From Pontibacter actiniarum (GTDB lineage: Bacteria; Bacteroidota; Bacteroidia; Cytophagales; Hymenobacteraceae): 64,000 bases of DNA. The notes below the pieces were generated by a model, which did no database searches, was not told the origin of the DNA, and saw nothing but the letters and a program-made list of their open reading frames with translations. This document shows, one piece after another, positions 19,225 through 27,817 of the stretch. The stretch is from the NCBI RefSeq assembly GCF_003585765.1, contig NZ_CP021235.1, positions 3,906,001 to 3,970,000 of the forward strand, given 5' to 3'. A program made the translations under genes and the position numbers. Positions within the stretch are counted from its first letter, which is position 1, and every line of letters begins with the position of its first letter.

Positions 19225-19629
19225 CTACAGCGGCTCCATCAGCCAGGCCAGCGCTTCCTGCTCATCAGAAAAGTCTCGGAACAGAAGGTTGAGGTCATAG
19301 GTGTGTCCTTTGTCGATCATCACCTCCACCGACTGCAGGTTTTCTTCAAACTGGGAGGGGAGCCGGGCCATGCGCAGCAACGCACTGGAGGCAACCCGCG
19401 GCACATACACCTCCAGGCTCCAGCGCAGGTCAGCAGGGCTTATTGCTTCCATCAGGCGGTCGTCGGCCAGCCAGCGGGTTAAAGCAAAGCGGTCAATCAT
19501 GTCCAGCAACAGCAGGTAAGCCTCCCGTAGCTCTGGCCCCTGCAGGCGGCCTCTCCATACGGCTTTCCCTAACTTTGCTTCCTTATCATAAAGAAAGGTA
19601 ACGTTGTTGTTTTTAAAATATACTTGCAT
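19225..19629 (-). CDS. Small STAS/SpoIIAA-like protein, paralogue 2
   Basis: A 134-residue soluble protein. It matches the paralogue at 23269-23685 along its length: a FLYD/LYYD strand, AxWxGxLxGxExREA, a MIDRFxLTxWLxD turn, an LRWSLEVYVP/LEWSVRVFVP segment, RxARLPSQFE and a closing F-x-EQEALAWL helix. No catalytic residues stand out. In both places it lies downstream of an OmpA-like lipoprotein gene on the same strand, which hints at a shared role, perhaps in envelope stress sensing; this is inference. Confidence 0.65.
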   Translation of the reverse strand: MQVYFKNNNVTFLYDKEAKLGKAVWRGRLQGPELREAYLLLLDMIDRFALTRWLADDRLMEAISPADLRWSLEVYVPRVASSALLRMARLPSQFEENLQSVEVMIDKGHTYDLNLLFRDFSDEQEALAWLMEPL

Positions 19630-19901
19630 TGTGGTTGCCCACCCCGGTCAGATGAAGGCCCTTAGCAGGCCTGTACGTGTGATTTAGCGCAGTACTAAAC
19701 TCGTGTCTAGCACTTATGGCCGCAAAACTACTAAAAATAACTCCACCGGCCACAACTCCCTGGCAACTACTGTGAAGCACGTGCCCGCTACACGGCAACA
19801 GTGCAAACAACAGCTGTAGCAGGTCTCTGCAGGGTACCCTCACAGGCACACGAGCCGCTGAGAATTCACCCGCACCTGCTCTTCAGGCTGCTGCAGGTGC
19901 C

Positions 19902-20612
19902 TTAGTACAGCAAGCTAACCTCTACCGTATTGTAGAACAAGGTGGTTGTTCCCTCAAAACCGGAGTCGGTGCCGACAAGCACCCACAGGCTACCGGTGCT
20001 GTCTGTGGTTACCTGCACAGGGTTCTGCAGGTTATCCCGCCGGATCAGTTGGTAAGAGAAGTCTTCGCCGGGAATGCCGATGTTGCCCAGCACAACCATT
20101 GCTTCGCCGCCCTGCGACTGCCCGCCTTTGTCAATATTCATCCTGATATAGCCGTCCTTCTCCACCGGAACCGGCTCTGCCGTGGCGCCACCTGCCTTCA
20201 GGTACACACTTGCCCCGGGGCTACCGCCTATCCCTACCGATTGCTCCGGATACATCGAGGCCAGCTCCACCTGAAAGGTAACGTTGTACGTGTGGTTAGG
20301 CTCAAGGCCAGTGATCTGCTTCTTCATAAACATGAACAGGTCATCGCTGATGTTGCGGCCCGATATCTTCATAGCCATGCCTTCTTCGCTTACTCCGGCA
20401 GGTAGGCTGTCACGCATAAAGGTAAACTCCAGCCGTGCCGGGTCCCAGTCTTTCAGATAGTCGGCCACGCCTCCTTACCAGCCGGCGGCATCCTGCTCAA
20501 AATCGTAAACAATGTTCTCTACAGGCCTGGCAGTGCCGTCCTCGTCCTCATCACACCCAAAGCTTAGCAGAGCCAGAAGGCTTAGCAGGTAAATTTTCAA
20601 ACTCGTTTTCAT
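19902..20612 (-). pseudogene. Lipoprotein gene with in-frame stop at codon 46
   Basis: From the ATG at 20612 the frame encodes a signal peptide and lipobox (LLSFGC, Cys20), an acidic DEDEDG stretch and DFEQDAAGW. It then meets TAA (20477-20475), and continues in the same frame for 191 codons with GGVADYLKDWDPARLEF and a beta-sandwich-like body ending at 19902. The text on either side of the stop joins smoothly into a typical Bacteroidota lipoprotein (DFExGxxGWxGGxADY), so a single base change broke the gene. A sequencing error, readthrough or restart at an internal GTG/ATG are alternatives. The intact form would be 236 residues, exported, of unknown function. Confidence 0.8.
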
Positions 20613-20734
20613 AGCGCTTCGTCCTCATTTTCAGTTACCACCCTCACTCCTTTATATTCTACGACCTGAAAAACAAGGTGTTAATTCTTATTGAGCAGGA
20701 AGCGGGCGCTTCACGAAGCGCAAGGCACCCCACA

Positions 20735-20767
20735 AAAAAAGCCGCTGACTTGTTAGCAGCGGCTTTT
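20735..20767 (-). terminator. Terminator of the first OmpA-like gene
   Basis: The stem AAAAGCCGCTG / CAGCGGCTTTT with a loop of about 10 bases lies 24 bases past the stop at 20791. It is T-rich on the minus strand. Confidence 0.75.
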
Positions 20768-20790
20768 CCTTTTTCTGTTATTCTATGTAC

Positions 20791-21420
20791 TTACTGCTGG
20801 CGTGTAACCACCACCACGGCTACGCGGCGGTTTAGCTGGCGGCCTCTGGCAGTTTCGTTTGTGGCTCTTGGTGCAGTCTCACCCATGGCTTCTATGGAGA
20901 GGCGCTGGGTGTCTATGCCTCCTTTGTTCTGCAGCCAGTCTTTTACTGCGTTTGCGCGTTCAGCAGAGAGCTCTTTGTTGTACTCGTTGCTCGCGCGGGC
21001 ATCAGCATGGCCAAACACACGAATTTGCCCGTTTTTCGGAAGGTCCTTGATCTGGTCTACGATTTCCTGCAGCTTCTCTTCGCCTTGTGGGCGAATCTGC
21101 GCCTTATCCGTATCGAACAGCAGGCGGTCGTCCATGGTGTAAATGTTGTACTCGCTGTCTGAGCGCATTTCTACTTCAGCTCCAGCCAGCTCGTTGTTCT
21201 CCACCACAGGGGCATCCCAGTTAATGTTGGCCCAGAAGTCTTCTCCTACATCTTTTATCTCAGCGCCATCGGCTTCTATTCTACCTCGTTCGTCCTGGTA
21301 AGCGACAGCGGTATCGGCCGTTGCATCAGACAAGGTATCGTTTTCTACCTGCCCCTCCGGATCGTTACACGCGGTTAAAACACCTACTCCCAGCAACATT
21401 AATATTGTACTTTTTTTCAT
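20791..21420 (-). CDS. OmpA-family lipoprotein, copy 1
   Basis: A 209-residue protein with signal peptide and lipobox (LTAC, Cys18), an acidic low-complexity N-terminal half, and a C-terminal OmpA peptidoglycan-binding domain (about residues 100-209). Visible hallmarks are LLFDTDKAQIRP, VFGHADARASNEYNKELSAERA, VKDWL and GRQLNRRVAVVV. It should tether the outer membrane to peptidoglycan. It is clearly paralogous to the protein at 23804-24433. Its own terminator follows, then the broken lipoprotein gene and a STAS-like gene on the same strand. Confidence 0.88.
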   Translation of the reverse strand: MKKSTILMLLGVGVLTACNDPEGQVENDTLSDATADTAVAYQDERGRIEADGAEIKDVGEDFWANINWDAPVVENNELAGAEVEMRSDSEYNIYTMDDRLLFDTDKAQIRPQGEEKLQEIVDQIKDLPKNGQIRVFGHADARASNEYNKELSAERANAVKDWLQNKGGIDTQRLSIEAMGETAPRATNETARGRQLNRRVAVVVVTRQQ

Positions 21421-21695
21421 AGTTTCGTTTTGTTTGGTTCGTACTAAAACCTACGGAGATCACACTTTATGGTTTTTTAAAGCAGTTAACGCCCTACCCA
21501 CGGGGGTACGGCAAGAACACCAATTTGCACTTTACCTTTTTGCACTACCTAAGCTTTTTATACTTCGCGCAGGGGCTGTTGCGCGGCACTTGTTCACGCT
21601 GTAAAAAGCACCCTTGGCTATAAATACAAGGCTTACAAAACCCCAAGCCCTTTTTCTGCGAAAGCTTAAGCATTACGACTGATAACCGAAGCACG

Positions 21696-23228
21696 ATGAA
21701 AAAGACACACGTCACACAGGCTCTATGGAGCGCCACCACTGCGTTTAAAAGTTACCCCCAGCTTCCCGGCGACCTGGAGGTAGACGTCGCCATCGTCGGG
21801 GCAGGCATTACGGGGCTGAGTACGGCCTACATGCTCGCCAAAGCAGGCAAGCGGGTGGCAGTGCTGGAAGCGCTAAAGGTGGGCTCAGGCACGACCGGCT
21901 CTTCCACAGGAAACCTGTATGCGCCCATAGACGAGCGCCTGCACTCGGTGGAGTCCAAACATGACAAGGAGACCATGCGTGCTGTCGCATCCTCGCGCAC
22001 GGCAGCGATAGACTTTATTGAGCAGCGGGTGCAGGAGTTTAACATAGACTGTGCGTTTACCCGTGTGCCCTGGTTCCTGTTTACCACCCCTGAGGATAAC
22101 AGCGAAAGCAAAAGCAAACAGGTAGCAAAGGAGGTGGAGGCAGCCAGAGAATCGGGCTTGTCGGTACGTGAAGAGGCTCCCGAAGACTTTCCTTACCAGG
22201 TGGACACTATCGCTAACATTGCCCACCAGGCGCAGTTTAACCCGCTGAAGTACGTGCAGGGTTTGGCCGCCGCCATCGCCTCTGATAACTGCCAGATATT
22301 TGAAGGCACCACCGTGCTGGACGTAGAGGACGGCAGCCCCTGCGTGGTGCACACCCAGCAGGGCAAGGTTACAGCCCAGCAGGTGATCATGGCCACCCAC
22401 TCACCCAAAGGCATTTACGCGGTGCACACAGCCATGGAAGCTTACCGGGAGTATGCGATGGCGGTGCGCCTGAAGGGTGACGTGCCGGCAGGAGGCATTT
22501 ACTGGCACCAGATGGAGCAACAGCACCACTCCGTGCGCCCCTACAGCAACGATGAAGGCAATTTTCTCCTCGTGCTGGGCGAGCCACACGTGGTGGGCCA
22601 TAAGGAGCACAACGAGGAGAGTTTCCTTAAACTTGAGGCATACATGAAAAAGCACTTTGAGGTAGACCACATCGTGTACAAGTGGGCAGCACAGAACTAC
22701 AAGCCTGCCGATAACCTGCCTTACATCGGCACCAGCCCTACCCAAAGCAACACGTACATTGCCACAGGCTTCGCCGCCGACGGCTTGGTCTGGGGCACTG
22801 TGGCCAGCATGGTTCTCAGTGACACAATACAGGGGAAGGAGAACAAATGGGCCAGGACCTTTGACCCGAAGCGCTTTACACCGGTTGCCTCCTCCAAGAA
22901 GTTTGTAAAGGAAAACATGCACGTGGCAAAGCACCTGGTCAAGGACTACCTGTTCTACGACAAAGAAACGCAGCTGAAGGACTTAAAACCGGGTGAGGGC
23001 AAAACGCTGGAAATAGACGATGAGAAACTGGCCGCCTACCGGGATGAGGAAGGCAAACTGCACGTCGTGTCGTCGGTGTGCACCCATATGGGCTGTGTCG
23101 TGCACTTTAACAACGCCGAAAAAAGCTGGGACTGCCCATGCCACGGCAGCCGCTTCTCTGTGGAGGGCGAGGTGCTGGAGGGGCCCGCCTATCATAACCT
23201 GCCCAAGCCGGACACCACTAAACGCTGA
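21696..23228 (+). CDS. FAD-dependent oxidoreductase with C-terminal Rieske domain
   Basis: A 510-residue soluble fusion. Residues about 28-400 form a DAO-type FAD domain with the dinucleotide motif VAIVGAGITGLSTAYMLAKAG and SGTTGSSTGNLYAP. The ATGFAADGLVWG segment near residue 360 completes the FAD site. The last 90 residues are a Rieske domain with both ligand boxes, CTHMGC near residue 461 and CPCHGS near 480, so it should bind a [2Fe-2S] cluster. Such fusions probably pass electrons from an amine or amino-acid substrate; the substrate is unknown. It lies on the opposite strand between the two OmpA-STAS modules. Confidence 0.88.
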   Translation: MKKTHVTQALWSATTAFKSYPQLPGDLEVDVAIVGAGITGLSTAYMLAKAGKRVAVLEALKVGSGTTGSSTGNLYAPIDERLHSVESKHDKETMRAVASSRTAAIDFIEQRVQEFNIDCAFTRVPWFLFTTPEDNSESKSKQVAKEVEAARESGLSVREEAPEDFPYQVDTIANIAHQAQFNPLKYVQGLAAAIASDNCQIFEGTTVLDVEDGSPCVVHTQQGKVTAQQVIMATHSPKGIYAVHTAMEAYREYAMAVRLKGDVPAGGIYWHQMEQQHHSVRPYSNDEGNFLLVLGEPHVVGHKEHNEESFLKLEAYMKKHFEVDHIVYKWAAQNYKPADNLPYIGTSPTQSNTYIATGFAADGLVWGTVASMVLSDTIQGKENKWARTFDPKRFTPVASSKKFVKENMHVAKHLVKDYLFYDKETQLKDLKPGEGKTLEIDDEKLAAYRDEEGKLHVVSSVCTHMGCVVHFNNAEKSWDCPCHGSRFSVEGEVLEGPAYHNLPKPDTTKR

Positions 23229-23268
23229 GGCAGCGCTGGCCCGGCACAGGGCACGGCAGCTATATGGC

Positions 23269-23685
23269 TTAGCCCTGGCTGTGCGCGCTCAGCAGCCAGG
23301 CCAGGGCCTCCTCTTCCTGCTGAAACTCCCGGATCTCCAGTTGCTGGTCTAAGCCGTTACACTTCTCCACCATTGTGTTGATGGCCTCCCGGGTTGCTTC
23401 GTACTGAGAGGGAAGGTTGGCGAGGCGCAGCATTGGCCCCGCTAACAGCTTGGGCACAAACACCCGCACACTCCACTCCAGGTCGTCCGGCAGGATGGGC
23501 TTCATCCTGCGGTTATCGCCCAGCCAGCACGTCAGCTCAAAACGGTCGATCATTTCCAGGCACAGCAGGGAAGCCTCCCGAAACTCTGCCCCCAACAGGC
23601 TACCGTTCCAGATGGCGTGCCCCATGCGCAGCTCAAGGTCATAGTATAAGCGAACGAAGGAATTCTGAAAGTACAGTTGCTGCAT
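23269..23685 (-). CDS. Small STAS/SpoIIAA-like protein, paralogue 3
   Basis: A 138-residue protein from the ATG at 23685; a longer frame to 23730 adds an unrelated hydrophobic stretch and was rejected. It has no signal peptide. It is collinear with the 19225-19629 protein (see the shared blocks noted there) and ends in EEEALAWLL. Strong residue conservation at Trp, Leu and the MIDRFxLTxWLxD turn suggests a common ligand or partner site. It lies downstream of the second OmpA-like gene, beyond that gene's terminator. The function is not known. Confidence 0.65.
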   Translation of the reverse strand: MQQLYFQNSFVRLYYDLELRMGHAIWNGSLLGAEFREASLLCLEMIDRFELTCWLGDNRRMKPILPDDLEWSVRVFVPKLLAGPMLRLANLPSQYEATREAINTMVEKCNGLDQQLEIREFQQEEEALAWLLSAHSQG

Positions 23686-23754
23686 AGGCTTACTGATTGT
23701 TATATAGCAATATAGCATAAACAGGGACATTGCTCCAGCTGTTCACTAAAAAAG

Positions 23755-23785
23755 CAAAGAAGCAGCTTGGAGGGCTGCTTCTTTG
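23755..23785 (-). terminator. Terminator of the second OmpA-like gene
   Basis: The stem CAAAGAAGCAGC / GCTGCTTCTTTG with a 7-base loop lies 19 bases past the stop at 23804. The minus-strand continuation is T-rich. Confidence 0.78.
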
Positions 23786-23803
23786 TGATTAGCGTGCAAC
23801 TAC

Positions 23804-24433
23804 TTACTGTTGCTCCATCACCACTATTTCCACGCGGCGGTTCTGCTGGCGCCCCTGTGCGGTAGCATTGGTCGCCTCTGGCATTCTCTCACCCATCGAA
23901 ACGATTTTCATTTTGGACGTGTCGATTTGGCTGTTGTTCATCAGCCAGTCCTCCACGTTCTTGGCGCGCTCACGGGCCAGCTCTCTGTTGTACTCTTTGC
24001 TGGCCAGCGAATCTGTAAAGCCGTAAACTCTGATTTTGCCTACCTGGTCGCGGCTTTTGATATTGTTTGCAATCTCCTTTAGTTTCTCCTCCCCACTTGG
24101 GCGAATCTTTGCCTTATCCAGGTCAAACATGATGTCTTCCCCCACAGAGTAGATGCGGTAGTTGCCCGTTCCCCGAACCTCCACGCCTGTGCGCTCCAGG
24201 TTTGGCTCGCTGATGGTAGGCGCCCCGAAATCCACTTCTTTAAATTCTTCCTCGTCGGCCTCCAAAGTACCCGACATCACATTGCTTTCATCATACATAA
24301 CAGCAGTGTCTGCATCGGCTATCTCCCGCACCTCGGCAGCGCTGTCTACATTATCCTCTCGTGTTTCGTTACAGCCCACCAGTACACCGGCTGCCAGTAA
24401 GATGCTTGTTAGTTTAAGTTTCATGCTTTTCAT
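23804..24433 (-). CDS. OmpA-family lipoprotein, copy 2
   Basis: A 209-residue lipoprotein (lipobox LVGC, Cys21). An ATG three codons in (24424) is an alternative start. It has the same architecture as the 20791 gene: an acidic N-terminal half containing DADTAVMYDE, then an OmpA domain with IMFDLDKAKIRPSGEEKL, VYGFTDSLASKEYNRELARE and GRQQNRRVEIVV. Identical length and matching segments along the full protein show duplication rather than chance similarity. Expected role: peptidoglycan anchoring of the outer membrane. Confidence 0.88.
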   Translation of the reverse strand: MKSMKLKLTSILLAAGVLVGCNETREDNVDSAAEVREIADADTAVMYDESNVMSGTLEADEEEFKEVDFGAPTISEPNLERTGVEVRGTGNYRIYSVGEDIMFDLDKAKIRPSGEEKLKEIANNIKSRDQVGKIRVYGFTDSLASKEYNRELARERAKNVEDWLMNNSQIDTSKMKIVSMGERMPEATNATAQGRQQNRRVEIVVMEQQ

Positions 24434-24511
24434 AGTTTGGTTTAGATAGTATGTACGAAGGGAGGTCCGCTTCGTTTACAACACCCTGTCCTACAGCATC
24501 TACTAAAAATA

Positions 24512-24542
24512 AACCCCGACTTCCGAACGGAAAACCGGGGTT
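24512..24542 (-). terminator. Terminator of the T9SS cargo gene
   Basis: The stem AACCCCG / CGGGGTT with inner TTCCG/CGGAA pairing lies 32 bases past the stop at 24574. Confidence 0.7.
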
Positions 24543-24573
24543 CTTTGAACGAACGAAGTAAAACTCTTTCTAT

Positions 24574-26214
24574 TTATTGCTTGATGAAGCGTTGGGTCTG
24601 GCGCTGCGTGCCATCTGTTACCGTTACGAAGTACATACCGCGCTGCAAAGCCTGCACCGGCATTACGAACTCGCGGCTCTGCGCCGTGTAGCTGCCTACC
24701 TGGCGGCCGTTGGCATCGGTCACCGTTACCTGTGCGTTATCCAGCGCCAGGCTCACCGTTACCTCAGAAGAAGCCACTGTAGGGTATACCTTGGCAATGG
24801 CCCCGCCAACCATCTGCGCCTGCTTTGCATCCACTTTCAGCGCTACTACTTTTGAGAAGTCCTCGGTGCCGTCAAAGTCGACCTGGCGCAGACGGTAATA
24901 GTTGTCACCGGCTGCCGGGGCTGTGTCGGTAAAGCTGTAGTCAAGGCGCACGCTGCTGTTGCCGTGGCCTCTCACTTCACCAATCTTGCTGAAGGTTTTG
25001 CCATCCTGGCTGCGCTCTACCTCAAACCTATCGTTGTTAAGCTCCATGGCCGTGGCCCAGCTCAGCTTAACGTTGCCGTACTGAACGGCGCCTTTGAAGG
25101 TGATCAGCTCTACCGGGAGAGGGGTAGCCGACTGGTAACCGTTGAAGTTACCGAACGAAATACCCTGCCGGCCTTTGTCTATGCCCAGGTTGTAGTAGCT
25201 AACGTTTATTTCTTTTACTTCCTCCCCAAAAGCCACGGTGATGTTACCTCCTTCTGAGCTGTTATCAACAGCGGCCAGGCCTTTGAACGAGCTGTTGTTT
25301 GCGTTGAACTGTGCGTTGGCGGCGTTTTTCACGAAGCTTTTGGTGGCACGTACCACGTTGCCCGCCTTGTCAACCCCTGTCACCACCAGGCTGTCGATAA
25401 ACTGATTCGTTGTGGTGGTTCTGTCCACGTCAAAGATGTTGAAAGTCACATCCTGCATCATGGCATCGAACTGAATTTTAACATGGGTGCCCTCTGTTTT
25501 AGATGCGCCGGTCTGTGTAATAGAAAAGCTTTGGCTTGATCTCGGAAACTCCGTGTTACCCACCACGCTGCTTTCTAACACGACCCCGTTTCCCTTGGTC
25601 ATCGACCAGTACATCGGCACTTCGTTTAGCTGGTAAGGGGCGGCACTTTTAGGGGCCGAGGCAACCAAAGGGTTCTCGCCGGCCGGCCTTGTGCTCCACT
25701 TAAACATGTTTGGAAGAGAGGCAACCTCAAGATCGTCTATATAATAAGAGTAGTTTTTGATGGCCGTTGTCTCAAAGTAAATCTGAACGTTGCTGTAGTT
25801 GCTGGACAGCGGGATCACGACTTCGTTCGCTACGGCTGTCCCGAGGGTTATTCTCGTGTCTACCGGCACTTTCTGTACGGCACCGTTGCCGATTTTGTAG
25901 CAAAGGAACACGTTGCTGTCAAACCCGCTGCTTTGCCCGTTGTTGCTCTGGCGCACCCCTGTCCACTTAACTCTTATGTCAGCATCCAGGGCACTGATTG
26001 GTTTTGTGATGTTAGCTTGCACTACGCTTGTTGCAGATCCGCTTGTTTGAGTCGTCATATAAACCCCGCTATAGACAAACCAGGAGCCGTTTGTTACTGC
26101 GGCAACGTTTGTTTGGGAGGAGCTGGAAAAGTTTTCGCTTACCAACACTACCTGCGCCTGTGCTGCACAGGTGAAAAGAGCTAGTAAAAGGATAAGGGTG
26201 TAAAGTTTCTTCAT
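24574..26214 (-). CDS. Secreted protein with T9SS C-terminal sorting domain
   Basis: A 546-residue protein from the ATG at 26214; the longer frame to 26313 lacks a signal sequence and was rejected. It has a clear signal peptide ending AAQA. Residues 20-200 look like a jelly-roll/carbohydrate-binding type fold. A beta-sandwich follows, then the LPVELITFKGAVQYGNVKLSWATAMELNN segment that commonly precedes the sorting domain. The final 75 residues form a type A sorting domain (KVYPTVASSEVTV ... MPVQALQRGMYFVTV). It should cross the outer membrane through the Por system and be surface-attached or released. No catalytic motif was seen. Confidence 0.8.
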   Translation of the reverse strand: MKKLYTLILLLALFTCAAQAQVVLVSENFSSSSQTNVAAVTNGSWFVYSGVYMTTQTSGSATSVVQANITKPISALDADIRVKWTGVRQSNNGQSSGFDSNVFLCYKIGNGAVQKVPVDTRITLGTAVANEVVIPLSSNYSNVQIYFETTAIKNYSYYIDDLEVASLPNMFKWSTRPAGENPLVASAPKSAAPYQLNEVPMYWSMTKGNGVVLESSVVGNTEFPRSSQSFSITQTGASKTEGTHVKIQFDAMMQDVTFNIFDVDRTTTTNQFIDSLVVTGVDKAGNVVRATKSFVKNAANAQFNANNSSFKGLAAVDNSSEGGNITVAFGEEVKEINVSYYNLGIDKGRQGISFGNFNGYQSATPLPVELITFKGAVQYGNVKLSWATAMELNNDRFEVERSQDGKTFSKIGEVRGHGNSSVRLDYSFTDTAPAAGDNYYRLRQVDFDGTEDFSKVVALKVDAKQAQMVGGAIAKVYPTVASSEVTVSLALDNAQVTVTDANGRQVGSYTAQSREFVMPVQALQRGMYFVTVTDGTQRQTQRFIKQ

Positions 26215-26632
26215 GGCCGACTTCGTTTCGTTCGGTGTTTCTAATGAAAGAAATATGCCAAGAGCTCTATTTCTTGCTTTACCAAGGCCCGGAAGCGAAT
26301 AACCCTCCGACACAGCACAGTGTATCAGGCAGTTACCCTATGTTAAGAAATTGTCTTGGTGCCCACAGCAGGCTGCGCAGCAGGAGAACTTTTCCCAATT
26401 ATGGATTTTTTAACACCAAACGGGAAACACATTCCAGAACTGAACATTACCTCCGGATCGGAAGCAGCATCAGAAATAGCACTGGTTGGAGTGGGGTAGA
26501 TACAAGCATCGAAGGCAGATGCAGCACTGTTGCAATGACAATATGACGGGCAGAATCAGCCTCAACAGCCTGACTATAGCCATTTTGGCACACCCATTCA
26601 CATTAAAACAGCCCCTGCGGCCCGTAGCCAGT
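26215..26632. other. Spacer upstream of the Hsp20-like gene
   Basis: About 420 bases without a gene between the divergent T9SS cargo and Hsp20-like genes. Short frames are not protein-like. A TGGCAC sequence at 26585-26590 resembles a sigma-54 -24 element but has no GC at the -12 spacing. Activator-binding sites for the sigma-54 promoter may lie here, but I could not identify a clear inverted repeat. Confidence 0.4.
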
Positions 26633-26650
26633 TTGGCACCGGGTTTGCAT
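26633..26650 (+). promoter_or_regulatory. Sigma-54 type promoter (-24/-12)
   Basis: TTGGCAC-CGGGT-TTGCA matches the RpoN consensus YTGGCACGrNNNTTGCW at every position but one. The invariant GG (26635-26636) and GC (26647-26648) are exactly 10 bases apart. It lies about 35 bases upstream of the Hsp20-like start and should need an enhancer-binding activator. Confidence 0.7.
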
Positions 26651-26684
26651 TATAGCTACCGTAATCAGAAAGAAGGAGAAAGAC

Positions 26685-27071
26685 ATGAAACTGATAAAAG
26701 ATAAAGAGTTCTTAAAAAATATCGCTTATCAGATCGACCTGCTAAACACGCTGGGCGGTGGTGTGAGCGAGACTTACGTAGATATAAAGAAATACAAGAA
26801 AGGCGCTGTTATACATGTATCGGCCGCTGGCATAAACCCGGAGTCGTTCAAGGTGGTGCTTAACAACAATCAACTAACGCTGTTCTCGGTGCTTCGCAGC
26901 AAAGAGAACCCCGAGATGGGTGCCCCTATGTTTAACAGAACATTTATGCTGCCCCCGCAGGTAGATCTGGGCCGTATTGAGGCAGTGCAGGAGAACGGGC
27001 AGCTACAGGTAAGGCTACCGTACCACGAAGGCACCGGCCAGCCGCGGGAAATTGAGATCAAACAACTTTAA
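26685..27071 (+). CDS. Hsp20/alpha-crystallin-like small chaperone
   Basis: A 128-residue protein. The core (residues about 35-128) has the alpha-crystallin pattern: an IHVSAAGINPESFKVVLNNNQLTLFS strand pair, the RTFMLPPQVDLGRIEAVQENG segment and QLQVRLPY. The C-terminal REIEIKQL ends like the IxI/V tail region that docks between subunits. It likely holds unfolded proteins in an ATP-independent way. A purine-rich ribosome site (AAGGAGAAAG) sits right before the ATG, unusual strength for this phylum. A sigma-54-type promoter lies upstream, suggesting stress- or activator-controlled expression. Confidence 0.8.
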   Translation: MKLIKDKEFLKNIAYQIDLLNTLGGGVSETYVDIKKYKKGAVIHVSAAGINPESFKVVLNNNQLTLFSVLRSKENPEMGAPMFNRTFMLPPQVDLGRIEAVQENGQLQVRLPYHEGTGQPREIEIKQL

Positions 27072-27080
27072 AAGTATAAA

Positions 27081-27137
27081 TAGGCATAAAAGCGAGAGGC
27101 TACCCCAATGGAGGTAGCCTCTCGCTTTTATGCCTAT
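27081..27137. terminator. Bidirectional terminator with 25-bp perfect arms
   Basis: Arms 27081-27105 and 27113-27137 are perfect complements around a 7-base loop, with A/T-rich flanks on both sides. It separates the convergent Hsp20-like and 27141 genes and can serve both. The stem is unusually long for a terminator. Confidence 0.85.
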
Positions 27138-27140
27138 GCG

Positions 27141-27404
27141 TTATAGGAACTTCGCTTTAATGATTGAGGTCAGGAAGTCGTACACTTCCACCGTCTCCTT
27201 GTCGAAGTCGAAGGTGTTGAAGCGCTCGGCATTGGTCTGCTCCACGCGGCAGCCGTTTTCTATCATCATAAAAATCAGCTCGCGCAGGCGGTAAGGGTGG
27301 CCCGCGATATTCAGCACACACACCACATCGCTGCTCTCCACCTGCAGGAACATGTGCTGCACGTGGTTCTCATCGGCCATTATTCTCTCTTGCGTCTTAT
27401 TCAT
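27141..27404 (-). CDS. Small conserved-looking soluble protein
   Basis: An 87-residue protein with no signal peptide or membrane segment. It is acidic, with a VCVLNIAGHPYRLRELIFMMIENG middle section that could be a beta-alpha unit and a C-terminal YDFLTSIIKAKFL helix. I do not recognise a family. The frame has normal codon bias for the region and ends directly beside the strong bidirectional terminator, which supports a real gene. Confidence 0.6.
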   Translation of the reverse strand: MNKTQERIMADENHVQHMFLQVESSDVVCVLNIAGHPYRLRELIFMMIENGCRVEQTNAERFNTFDFDKETVEVYDFLTSIIKAKFL

Positions 27405-27570
27405 GTGTTAACCTTTGGCTATACTATACAAGCACGAAAACACACAAAAAGTGCCAAGCCTAGTGCAGCTGCAGTGCCTCAGGAACAGTTTCTTCATTTT
27501 ACCCCTGTTTATACTTTGCTGCGTACAAAACACCAGTACATTGCCCGCCAGGGCAGGGGAGAGGGTGGGG

Positions 27571-27750
27571 CTACGGCCGCGGGTGCTCTTTGCGCCAGCC
27601 CACCACCAGCAGTATAAACCAAATGGGGTACAGCGGCGACAGCGCAGAGGCAATGTAAGGGTCGACGGCGAAAAACAGCACCACCTGCAACACCAGGTTT
27701 AGGGCGGCACCTATCAGGGCAATTTTGTAGTATGGGTTTTTCAGGTTCAT
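27571..27750 (-). CDS. Small two-helix membrane protein
   Basis: A 59-residue protein from the ATG at 27750; a TTG two codons upstream is possible. Two hydrophobic segments (about residues 10-28 and 35-52) predict an inner membrane hairpin with a short PYIASALSPLYP turn. The C-terminus is basic. No family was recognised. Confidence 0.55.
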   Translation of the reverse strand: MNLKNPYYKIALIGAALNLVLQVVLFFAVDPYIASALSPLYPIWFILLVVGWRKEHPRP

Positions 27751-27817
27751 AGGCAAATGGAGTCTAGCGTAATCAGGAGCCTCTGCAGGGGCGAAGCCAT
27801 AAAAAAACCCGGCCGGG

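Noticed and set aside
26585..26602. A second TGGCAC box upstream of the Hsp20-like gene as a second sigma-54 promoter
   Set aside because: The required GC at the -12 position is replaced by CA at the correct 10-base spacing.
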